Source: Chrysomallon squamiferum (lineage: Eukaryota > Mollusca > Gastropoda > Neomphalida > Peltospiridae). Taken from it: a DNA stretch of 64,000 bases. Where the stretch lies: NCBI GenBank assembly GCA_012295275.1, contig CM022672.1, positions 15,328,625 to 15,392,624 of the forward strand, in the 5' to 3' direction. Below are positions 11,282-23,966 of the stretch, in pieces. Each line of letters starts with the position of its first letter. Position 1 is the stretch's first letter. A program made the translations under genes and the position numbers. The notes beneath the pieces were generated by a model that was given only the letters and a program-made list of their open reading frames with translations, ran no database searches and was not told where the DNA came from.

Positions 11282-14200
11282 ACTTATTTATTGTAGAAGG
11301 ATCTGTAAAGATTGTTAAAAAAAAAAAAAAAAATGAAAGAAAGAATTATTAACATTAAACATTTACTGATTTAAGAGTATTTACATGTGTTAACTAAAAA
11401 CATCATGGTATCTAATGTAAAGAATTTATAATGAATGGCTTTCCTAATTACTTCTTACAGTTGTACCTTGTGCTTTATTAAGTATACAACAGAGTACAGC
11501 TTCAAGTACAGACTTCAAGTGAGCTGAAAAATCGTCATTTTATCTCACCATTTTTCATTTTCTTCCATCAGCTGTCAATAAATAATAATAATAATAATAA
11601 TAAGATAGATAGATAGATAGATAGATAGATAAAAATAATCTGAAAGGAAATCATTATTTTTAATAAATATGATGGCGGAAAGATAAATGCTGGACAAAAA
11701 CAAAAAAAGTTATTATTTAACTCTTTGAGGAGAGAAAAAATTTTAAAAATTGGAAAAGAAAAGAATTATAATAGTAATAATTTCATTTATCATCATTAGC
11801 TCTTGACACTTGTAAATCTCAGGTCATTAGATAACTGACCTTAGCATTGATGGAAAAAGAAACAGTTTTAGTAATTGTATCTAAATATTCAGACTTTTAA
11901 CTTACAAATTTTAATGTCAAAATAACCAGAAATTGAAGAAACTGTATTTTTTAGCATCAGTGAAATTACTTAATAAGGTAAAGTCCAAAACACGTATTTT
12001 TAGCATGAGTGAATTATTACACAAATGATTAACATAGTTAATATGTTGTTCCACTGTTGACTAAAACGTTTTTAAATACTGGGGGGGGGGTCCATCTTTT
12101 TCTACTTTATACTTCTATTTCTTTGTCATTTACTACTTTTCATCTTTGTCTATTTTTCTTTCATGTTTCATCCTTTTCCTTTTTTATAATTTCTGTTTTC
12201 TTCTAGGTTTTCTTCTTTTTAGTTTCTACTTTTTTCTTTCTTTTTAGTTTCTACTACTTTTCTTTTACTTTAAGTTTCTTTATTATTATTATTATTCTTT
12301 TAATGGTAATATCACTAAACAAAAATATATCACATCCGTATAACAAATTTATAACAGATCAAGTGCTTTGTTAATTAAAAGTTATTTTGTTTTAGTCAAA
12401 GAATATAAAATACTCTTTTCCATCTGATAATGATTCTAATCTTCAAACTCAAATTCAGAGCAAATGAGAAATGATTGTATTATTTTAAAGTGTAATATAT
12501 ATTGTGAATTTTCAAAAATAAATAGATGGAAAATATTTCTCTTGCGTTACAGTAAACCAGAAGTCTTAATCCATATGTCTAACCTTTTTAAGTCAAACAG
12601 ATATATAATCATATAACTTAAAAACATTTTCAAAACAAATTTTGCAGTAGTTAATGTAATAATTATCTTGATGCATTTCACATTTTATTTATACATTTGT
12701 ATAAATCTGTATTTAGTAATCGAAAAAAGAAAAAAAAAAGATTGTGACAAAAGCACAAACCTCCCTGAAAATTAACTTTTTCTGCAGAATTTTAAGTAAT
12801 TTGCTCAAGATTATGTTTTTCAACGTGAATTGTACCAGGGCAAAAATCTTGCCTACTATGGTTGTAAAATAATAATGCATAACATTGTAATCTAGAAACT
12901 GGTATATATATATTTTGTTATTATTATTTAAACAAATCTTGATTTCAGTATAAAACACTTTGTTTTAAGTCAGTGTGTGTATCTGGGTTTAAAGTTACGT
13001 GTTTATTCAAGAAAATAATTTACATTATTACTCTAATTTTTAAATATTTATTCATTTACTATGAATTGATTACACTAAAGCTACAGTATACAGACCTTAA
13101 TTTTTCCCTCTGGATTCTCTTTATCTGTGGGTTTTATGCACATATAAAATTATTATAAAACTGACCTTCACTCCCTACCAGACTTTGATCACATAATGAT
13201 AAATTAAATACTCATTTACAAGCAAATAACTGTTATGAAAGTGAAAGAAAAACATAGTTTCGCTTTTGCCTTCTTGGAAAGACAAATTGTATATTGGAAC
13301 ATTACCCATAAAATTGTAAAGGTTGACTGGATATTTGGTTTATTCATTGTGTGTGTGATTATTTTCAAATGGATAGTGTGCATGATTTTCAAATGCCAGG
13401 TAAACAAAGATCGGAAAGTGGAATCTCAAGAAAAAGGATGTCTTTTCCTCTTATAATGTGTTAGTTGTACCAAAGACAGTGTGGAAAAGATCTGCATTAT
13501 CAGATGGGCTAACAGCTTCAACATTTTGTTAAATATATAAATGTATGAGTGTTTATGCTGTGTCTGTGTCTGTACTATTCAATGCTGTTACAAAATTTGG
13601 CAGAATAATCCATCTAGATGGTAAGGTTAATTTACAAGGAAAATATCATTTTGAACTGTGAAAGAATAATAGCTGCGTGCGATTATGGTCACAACTGTTT
13701 TAGAAAAAAAAAATATATATAAAAATAATAATAATAAAAATAAATAATGAAATAATGAAACATTTCTACCCAAAGACTTCATAAAAAGGAAACGAATTTA
13801 TTATCACATTCTGGGCTGTGCTGGGCACTTCAACTAGTAACAAATAAAATAATAAATAGAATAAATAAAATAAAATTATAAAATAAAATAATAAATAGAA
13901 TGAATAAAAGAATAGAATAAAGAAGACAACAAATTTAGTTAACATTTATGAGATTTATTAAATATCTGAGTATTTTACTATCAACATTCAAAGCATGACT
14001 GTAGCAATGTTTTTTAAAAAAAATATTTATAAAAAGAATACAGGCTTCAAAATATGAAGAAAATTTCTTAAACCAAGTTTTTAACAAATGAACCTTAACA
14101 ACCACTTTTTAGCCTCACCACAGTACTGCAACAATTTTAAGTTATTTTTGTTACACATATTTCAAAGTATTAAAGTAATTTACATACAACATGTTCTGGA

Positions 14201-14638
14201 TAATGTACATATAAATGTGTGTGTTAGTGTAATGTTTGCAGGCATGCAGTGATATGTAATAACTGTTTTTTTCTGAACACATGAAACCTGTTTTGAGGCC
14301 TGTTTTATAATAACGTGCTAAATCACAGGGTTTTTTTTAATTAGTAATTTTGTATAATTAAACATAAGGCATCTTCTGAAACACTATAATACTGTTTCTT
14401 ACAAAAGTTGGCTGATGATTTTAGTTTTAATTTAACTATTTTGAGTTAAGATCTCTACATTTCTAAAAAAAAAATTTTTAAATTAATAATAATATATATA
14501 TATATATAAAATAATAAAAACAATAATAATCTTTCATCTCTGTGTCATAAAAATAAACCCAACATAATGAACCCTATTAAAAAATAATAATAAATAAAAT
14601 AGATTAATAAAAAAAATGAAATATCAGTAACATTAAAA
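11071..14638 (+). repeat. Segmental tandem duplication, copy B
   Basis: Collinear with about 441-5435. It holds the coding tail of the CARD gene, then non-coding flank. Similarity ends near 14638, just after CAGTAACATTAAA; copy A diverges at the matching point, near 5435. Spacing between copies is about 10 kb, which is the unit of the tandem duplication: one gene plus its 3' flank. Block deletions and microsatellite length account for most of the difference between copies. Confidence 0.85.
11577..11582 (+). terminator. Possible poly(A) signal AATAAA of CARD gene copy 2
   Basis: AATAAA at the head of an AATAAT/GATA microsatellite, 296 bases after the tail stop; the same position is kept in copy A (1149-1154). 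In DNA this AT-rich the hexamer is frequent by chance. Confidence 0.25.
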
Positions 14639-15757
14639 GAAAGTAGTAAAATTAAAGTGATATTATTTTATTTTTATTTTTTTCTGTAGCATATGTGCCT
14701 ATGATTAAGCTTAAACATTTAAGTAAAGATCCAACACAGTAAAACTTATGTATCGTCTTCCAGAATGGTTGTAACTAAAAGAAGAAAAAGTGTACAAATG
14801 TGTAAATTGACTTTAACAAAAAGAAAATATATATATATATATTTTAATAATAATAAAAAAAATAAACAGAAATAGGTTGAAGAGGTACTTTAAAAACACT
14901 TCATTTAGTATTTTAATGATTTTGAATTTAAAAACAAAATATGTATTTACACAGAAAGAAATGAAAAGAAAATAAATCTTAATGCATGTTCTTCATAACA
15001 TTCAATGAACTGAAATTATAATTATTAAAAAATTACAAATAAAAACACAAACAAATATTTTGTGACTGACATTTACATACTGAGACTGATGACACAGAAA
15101 TACCACCAATATAATATGTTCCGAAAACACTTGAAGAAAAAAGTGTTGGTTTAGTGATTATAAATTTGCTATTTTATACATGTACACTAAATTGAATTCA
15201 TCTGTTCTCGCCAAGAATTACTGGAAAATTGTTATTTTCAAACATCAGTAGAAGAAAACATTTTCTACATATTTTTACTGGAATTATGGTGATATTCTGT
15301 ATCCTGACTGAAACAAAACAAGTTGATACAATTTTGTATTCTTATTTATTTTATTTATATATATATATATATATATTTTATTTTTTTAAATTTTTTATTT
15401 AGTGATCTTTTGTTCCTTTTTCTCCCCTTAATGTTGACATTCCATATTTTTGGGACATTATATTATTAGTAATATGGCTTTAACAATTGAGTAAGTGTGT
15501 TCAATCCACTGTTCAGCACAGAAAAAAAGAAATAACACAAGCAGTTCCTCCTCCTTGGAGATCAAATATCTGAGAATAAAAACAAAAATCTGACTGTAGT
15601 CTTTAAATATTCCACATAAAAACATTAAGCTGCATCACAATGTTAGCCATTTGACAAAACCTTTTCTTTTTATTACTATTTTTATTATTATTTATTTATT
15701 ATTATTCTTTTTTTTAGTTATTTTTTTTTTTTTTTTTTAAGATAATACAAATCCACC

Positions 15758-15788
<31 letters not shown>

Positions 15789-16020
15789 CATCAATATTAC
15801 TGTTAGAACAAAAATTGTACAAAACATTAGCAACTAATTTGTCTTATTCTTTTTTCCTTTTTAGTGAACTGTTGGGTTTTTGGGGTTTTTTTTTTCGTGA
15901 GATATTTCCAAGACATCCCAACTACAGGAATATAAGCTTCCAAACTGCATTCTTTCAACTGTTTTAAAAAGTCACACTGAAGATAAATACTATTTGTTTG
16001 TTTAAAGATAAATTTTGTGT
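14639..16020. other. Convergent intergenic region and rhotekin 3' UTR
   Basis: No open frame of interest. It lies between the end of the duplicated block (+ genes) and the stop of rhotekin (- strand), and must hold the rhotekin 3' UTR. Poly(T)/poly(A) tracts at 15720-15739 and 15757-15785 and TTTATT-rich stretches (15340-15400, 15660-15720) offer several AATAAA-like signals on the - strand, none of which I can single out. Confidence 0.5.
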
Positions 16021-16735
16021 TTAACTTGTAGAATGGTGTCTTGTGGTCCCTTCTCTGATCTGATTTGCTTCACCCATCAGTGTATGCAGCATCTCAGTAA
16101 GCTGGTCGTCTTTCAGATCTGTGATAACTGGATCACTGGTTGAATTACGATCTGTAACACACAATCATAATAACAGCAACAACAATAACAGTAAAAACAA
16201 TAATAATAACAATAACAAAAAGCAATGAACCTGATCATAATGATGAATATAATACTAAAAACTATGATGCTGATGATGACAGCTATAATAAAACAACAGT
16301 AATAATGATGACAACAATAATAACAACTGTAGTAAATAATTTGTAACACAGATCAGTTATTCCCTATCCAGATTCTTCAAATAATTAAAATTAATCAGTT
16401 CGGTTCTAAGTGTAAAAAAAATATTCAGTTTTTAAAACTTTGCAGATTTCAAACAACTTACTTTTCACTTATTTAAAATGATGGTGTGTCAGAAGTAGAC
16501 TTTTAAAAAAAAAAAAGAATGGGTTTAAAAATATACACAGCATTTTAGTGAAAACTTACCTGCTGTGCAGTGTATATTAAAGATGAAAAGATTTTTGGAA
16601 AAACGATTGAAGCTACTGACCTACCTATCAAAGGTGTGTCATCATATAATGAACTTTTGCGCTGGACGGCTGGATTTTTTCTCAAAGATGTCTCGGGTAC
16701 ATCCATTAAGAAATCACAGGCATGTTTCCAAAGTG
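16021..16735 (-). CDS. RTKN: Rhotekin C-terminal exons, with two possible donors in the penultimate exon
   Basis: The penultimate exon starts at 16735 (ALWKHACDFLMDVPE, the helix ending the PH domain). The first donor, ATAG|GTAGGT after 16625, leaves phase 1 and joins acceptor TTACAG at 16152, giving LIDRNSTSDPVITDLKDDQL and a stop at 16021-16023 (ends HHSTS). A second consensus donor, CAG|GTAAGT after 16560, extends the exon by 65 nt but joins the last exon in another frame, giving a different tail ending QLSQI with a stop inside that exon. The first choice preserves rhotekin-like sequence and is preferred. Confidence 0.75.
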
Positions 16736-16834
16736 CTGAAGAAAACAATACAAGCAATCTTTGTAATCAAAAATAGTAATTACAACTATCATTTACAACA
16801 TGCTGACAACAATTTTAGAATAGTTGAATTATTT

Positions 16835-16873
<39 letters not shown>

Positions 16874-19800
16874 GCCTATTTAAAAAGATTTTAAATTTTA
16901 ATTGATTTTTAATGGTAATTTTATTTTTCTAATAGTTTTTGTATTAAACTACTTTATAAAAAAAAAATTGCCACATTTTCATTAAAATCATTTAAATTGA
17001 TGAACAACGTAATAAAAATAAAAAATAAAATTTAAATTTAAAGATTGCATTCATTAAGAAATATTTTTTGAAAAGAAAAAGTAAGAAAGTAAGAAAATCT
17101 CTCTAAAAAAATTTTTTAACCCAACGGCAGAAGTCTTTATTAATCAATTAGTCAGTAATAATGAAAATAATCATTTAAAAACAAATAAAAAATTAACAAT
17201 AATAATAATAATAATAATAATAATTAATAATAATAATAATAAATACATAAATACATAAATAAGGTAAACTCTCACTGACCTTGGTCAAGAAGGTGTTGCT
17301 GAAAACCATCCCACCACCGGTTGAAGTCTTCCTGTGAGTCAGCTGACAGGGTGTGTTCCAGTACTCCGGTCAGTGACACAGTTTTGATGTGGAATGTGTG
17401 AGGGCCTTTACACGCAGCAGGATCAGCATCACTAATTTGTGTGTTCTGAAAGACAAACAGTTAAAACTTCCACTCTGTAAACACTTCCTTCACCCACGAA
17501 AATACAACAGTACAGGGAGATTAAAACTTTTATGTTGTGTTGCTGGTAAATGAAAAGGACAGAGATTTATTCAAGGTGTGAGAGGTGAGGAAATTGTCAT
17601 TTTCACAGCAAGAGAAAATCCAGTAAATGAAATCTGCATGTACACCAGTCTTATATCATGAGGTATTTGCATCTTTTTCATCTGGCTGATTTTATTTATT
17701 CACTGTGAAAAACATTTTTTTGTAAAATTAGACGCAATGATAAAAACAAACCATCTGTTCAAAACAATCCTATATATAATTTTCTAAACAAGTTGAATTC
17801 TTGCAAAATATCAGTTATTATTATTATATATTTTTTTTTTTTCACTGCTCTAAGGATAACTGGCTTATCATATTTACTCAGTGTGATAAACAGATTCAAA
17901 AAATTGTATATTCAGATTGGACCTCTGTAATCCGGCATTCACTAATCCTGCAGTTCAGTGGTTTAGGAAGATAATTTAAATCTGGTGGTAATTAGTTTGT
18001 ATGGCTGCTGCTTAGCCAGCTGCAGTACCAACAGTGCCACATACTGTTTGGCCTTAGCTTATTTACAGTAGTTGGTGCTGGTGTAGAGACAGTATTCTTT
18101 TTCACTGGTAGCTTACTACTAAATATACCTCCTAAAGCAACCAGCAAGTAGTGCAAGTGGTGGTAACATTTCAAAATGCAAACATGTGTCATTAACACTG
18201 ATTATAAAAGATGAAAAAACACCAGAATAGCATTTCATCATAAATAGGTCCACTAAGCTTGAAAAAGGTTTATGTCTGTATACTATTATATTGGCATCAT
18301 CAATACATTACAGCACATGCACAAATTCATCATTTTTTTGTTCTGCCCTCACGTTTCAGAGAGGATCAAACTATAAAATGTTGCAGCTGTTTTTCTGTCT
18401 CTCATACTGCATACAAAGAAATGATACTAACTTTAGTGACTGAAATTGTCAACAATGGAGCTGCCACTTCAACATCACTTGGTGAAGACCAACAGGCAAG
18501 ATGTAGGTTTTTCAGAACACACCAGTATCGCTTCCATTTTGAAAGATCGTCATCTTCCTATTAACAGTGAAATAATATGTCAGCTACACACTTCATCATA
18601 CATTCACTACTAACAATACAAATCTACAAAGGTGTCTAAATAGTATGTCAGCTACATACTTCATCATACATTCACTACTAACAATACAAATCTACAAAGA
18701 TGTCTAAATAATATGTCAGCTACATACTTCATCATACATTCACTACTAACAATACAAATCTACAAAGGTGTCTAAATAGTATGTCAGCTACATACTTCAT
18801 CATACATTCACTACTAACAATACAAATCTACAAAGATGTCTAAATAATGTCAGCTACATACTTCATCATACATTCACTACTAACAATACAAATCTACAAA
18901 GATGTCTAAATAATATGTCAGCTACATACTTCATCATACATTCACTACTAACAATACAAATCTACAAAGGTGTCTAAATATTATGTCAGCTACACACTTC
19001 ATCATACATTCACTACTAATGATGCAAGTCTACAAAGGTGTCTAACCCACAAATACTACTGTTGCACAAACGCTGAAAACGATATTCTGTATCAGTTAAA
19101 GGCCGATTCACAATAATAAAAGTATCAGAAAAATTAATAAGTGGTAAATATCATATGTTTAGAGACTGTTATCAACTTTATTTTAAAGATTTTCAAACAT
19201 TCATGAAATTGATAAAAGTTAGTAACTGTAAATAAACTGTTTTCAACAACATAAATGATTTTAGTGTTAACAAAGCTTTGTTTTATCAGCTACAGTTCTC
19301 TAATATTAAATATATCCACAGGGTTTCTTTGTTAACTTATCAAATTTTGATATTTAAAAAAAAAAATGAATAAAAAATAATAATAATAGTAATAATAATA
19401 ATAATAATAATAACAATAACACAATAAAAAAATTAAAATAAATAAAAAAAAATTAAAAAAACGTAGGCCAGTGGCAAACAGAGCTCAGATGACAGAGTGA
19501 AAGGAAGGCTGGAAGTGATGGTGTTTATTTGAGGATGTTGCTATTTTACCTGTATGTTGAGGTAACCTGTGACTGCAGTTTCTACAAGACACTGAGGAAC
19601 AGCAGCCAGTCTGCAGCAGTAGTGTCCAAACAGAGGAAGTTCGTGGACTACGCCTTCTAGATGGTTCAAAATGAAACGAAATAAAAGTAAAGTAAAGTAA
19701 AGTAAAATAAAAATAATAATAATAATAATAATATTATTAAAATATAAAATAAAATAAAAATAATATAAAATAAGTAATAATAATAATAATAAAACTAAAA

Positions 19801-20902
19801 TATAAACTAAAAAGAGTACAAAATAAAAAACTAATATGTATCAGCAAACTGTTATCTGGGATTAAGTCATAAAACAATAATAAATCACTTAGAAAACCAT
19901 GATTTTAAAAAAGTAATGTAAGAGATTTTTACAAATGACATAAAGATTTCACTTAATCATTTCATTTACTTTTAATATTTATTTAATTTAAGCAATGGAT
20001 ATGTTTCAGAGACATGGGAGATATATATTAAGGTATATATATATTAAATTATTATTCTGTAATCCAGAAAGGTTTTGGAACTATGGATTCTGAACAACTG
20101 GTGTAGCAACAAGTAAAATAAGACAGATGTTACAAACTACTAAAAATATGTTTCCCTTTGAGTGAAACAGTTGAGATGTTCTGTGTATTCCTATATGATT
20201 ATTAAAACAAATTATCACCTGCATTTTTTTCCAGTTCCACATCAAATGTTCTCACAGACTCATCTACATCTGACAACTGAAGAGAACCTCGTGCGACTAG
20301 ATCAAACTTGGGTCCTCTGTAGAATAATAAATTATTTTAAATCCTAAACATGAATTGTTGAGAAAAAAAATAACTGTTAATATCTTTAACAGAAAATAAA
20401 ATCAATCAGAAGCAATGTCAAAAAATAAACAAACAAACGAAAAATTAAGAAAAAAAAAAAAAAATAAAAAAAATAAATAAAGACATAAATTACCTATAAG
20501 ATTCAAGTGATACATGTATTAATAATGATGTTCTCATCATGAAATTGTTTAAGTTAAACAAACCAATATTTTAATAAATTACTTACAAAACCATATTTCC
20601 TATGATGTCTGCATCATTCTAAAAAAAAAAAAAAAATAATAATAATAATAAAAATAACAAGAAGTCATAAATATTATCATTTCAAATTATCTGAAGAAGA
20701 ATACCATCAAATATGAAAGATAAATGGAGGATGTGAATTTTAGTAGGAACTGATTAATATATATATTATAGGTGATTTGATAAATCAGTTTTATTGAGTC
20801 TGAAATCCAAATAAATGACCATTTGTTTTGGTAAGTTTGTATGACTATAAACTGTACTATTATTCTACAAGACTCAGACATAAATGTCACTGTGCCAGCC
20901 AC

Positions 20903-20943
<41 letters not shown>

Positions 20944-23921
20944 AAATAACAAGATTCAATACTGAAAAGTACTTTTTGGGGGGGTAATCACTTCGACATG
21001 AAATGAATACACAGACATATAAAACACACACACACTATATAACAGTTAAAATAAGACAACTGAAGAATACGTTTAATGGAGATAACTCTTGACGACATAA
21101 TGTGAAAACTAAAATACGTACCAAGCCTGACAGCCTCTTTCCTACACTTCTTCCAACCGACCCAGACAAGTCATTAATTTTTTTACGCAGTTTTTTGGGC
21201 GTGTTGGCAATGGAGAGATCTTCGTGCAACTTGTGGCAGTAAATTTCCACCTTGCAGTCAAAATCATGACCAATATTGTTGCTGAAAGTAGACAGGTGAA
21301 AATGTATGTAAAGAGATTTAAAGCACGAATATTTCCTATGAATGAGGACCAGTTACATACAGTCTTATCACAGTTTAAAGTTCAAGCAGTTAATATTATG
21401 AACCTCGAGAACATAATATGAATTCTTCAGTAGATGTAATATCTTGATATTTAACAGAATGTGCAGTATATTGTACCCATGTTTTCTTCAGTCTAATAGG
21501 ATGATGACATGGTGCTGTTTATTTTTATCACACATTAAACGTTAGTCATTAAACTGTAATAGCCAGTCTGGTAGTGAAAAGTATGAATCAGCATCAGTTA
21601 TTTATGGTGTCAGTGTTTTCAGCCCAAACAGCCTTTTAAACTGTTATTAATATTTCCTCTCTCATCGATTTATAAACTCAGAACCTCTTGACATGTTAGT
21701 GTTATTCACATAAATGACTAAATTCTATTTCTGCATCTAAAGCCATGCTCACATAATTACGTAATTACAGTGTTTCTCAGTTCTAGATGAAATATCTGAA
21801 ATAACACTAATTATATATTTACACTGTTTCTAAATTCTTATGGTGTATCTCGTACAAGTTGTGCATCTCAAACAAAATTATCTAGTGATATGTATTATAC
21901 TGTTTGTGAATTCTCAATGAACATCTCAAAAATAACACTGACTAATTATATAATATACATTATACTGTTTGTGAATTCTCAATATACATATCAAAAACAA
22001 CAGTGACTAGATATTATAATATTATAATGTTTGTAAATTCTGTCTGTATGAATATATGTATCTTTTTCATTCCAGCTGGATATCTCAAAATTGACTAAAT
22101 ATACAAATACATCTATACAATTTCTACTGTATATGTAACTACAAAGAAAATGAATGAATGAATATTTAACACCACAGTTTAAAAAAAAAAAACATGGGCT
22201 TTTGGGTGACTGACTGCAAAGAATTAGAAAGAGATGAGTACTTACAACACAATCACATCATCAAAAGTAATATCTGTCATGCTTCTGTCAACATTACTAA
22301 TCATTGAGGTATCATAGATTTCTGTCCCAATTTTCAAAAGACAGAATACAGCATATCTTCTGTAATCTTTAAAAAAAAAAAAAAAAAAAAAAATCCATAA
22401 ATATATGAAGAAGAAAAAAAATAACAATTATATAAAGTTTTAGTCATTGCAGGCATACTGATAATAATGTCTAAAAACCTGTACAGAAACAAAAGATTTA
22501 AACATCTTTTTTAAATTCATAACATGAAATCAGTTAGCTTAAATGTTCACAAAGAAATTTATTCATTAATCTTTTACATTTCATCAAATTTACCAACAAT
22601 GCATTTAAAAAAAAATAAAAAAAAAAATAATAATAATAATAATAATAAAAAAATAAATAAATAATAAAATATAATAATAAATAATAATAAAACATAATTA
22701 AAAAATTAACACCCTTAGTAAATTATTTAGTAATCTTTTATATTTCATCAAACGTAATAAAGCATTTAAAAAAACCCAATAATAACAAAAAATAAAAAGA
22801 GGAAAAAAAGATTATTATAATGAATGACTGAGCTGGTTATTTTATATGACACATCATCAATAATGTAAATGCATCCAACATGTTATCCCCTTAATTAGAT
22901 TTTTGTTGAAAATATCGGGTCATTGTTCACAATAAAGTATCCGATTATGAAAGGTTGATTAAAAAAACACAAATAAAACAGATAACTCTGTCAAACTAAC
23001 TTACCTCCTTTATTTTTAAAATGGTCACTGTCCTTCCACATCAAAGGAATGCGGAGATCTGTAAAACAAAACTGGTTTAATTTCCTTTTAAAAGTGTAAA
23101 GAATATACACACACTGTTTGAATAAGGTTAAACCATTCCCTGTTATTGTTCCTTTTTGAGTTTTTTTTAAATTAATTTATTTATTTTATTCATTGAATTT
23201 TAAGATTTTATTTCAGTATAAAAGATTCTATAATGAATGAATATTTTTTACTTGAAACTGTCCAGTGTGTGGATGTTTGTGTGCATGTGTGCATGTGTGC
23301 ATGTCTGTGTGTGTGTGCACTTTGCAATGGCCAATTTCAGATATTCATTGCATAATTTTGCTATTGTATTTTTGTATATATTAAAATGTTTAACACTGCT
23401 GAAATAGTAAATATCAACTTAATTAATAATTTCTCCTTTTCCACAGTACAGATAATAAAAGGTTGCAACTTTACAGTGTTGGGTCATACATACACTACAT
23501 ACACCAAAGCAAACAGCAGCAGCCAATACAGTATTTTTATTGTTGTACTCACCTGAAACACTGACTCGGGCAGTACAAGGCAACTGATTACCCTCTAAAG
23601 ACCTGTAACACAGAAACATTTTGTAGAATAACAATCATTTTACTACAACTAGGGAAAAAGCTAAATAATAATGATAATAATAATGATAATAATGATAATA
23701 ATAATAATAATAATAATAATAAAGAAAAAAGTAAATATTAAATAAAATATGTAAGAAAAATAATATATAAAAAATAGAAAATATAAAAAGTAATAAAATC
23801 TGTTAAATAAAATAAATAAAGAAAATAAACATACATACACACATATAACAAAAATTTAGCTAATAATCTTGTCACAACTATTGTAATATATTATCAGTTT
23901 ATGTTTCCATTCTTTTAACAG

Positions 23922-23966
<45 letters not shown>

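Noticed and set aside
18577-19048. CRISPR-like array
   Set aside because: Units are contiguous 68-bp tandem repeats without variable spacers, in a eukaryotic intron.
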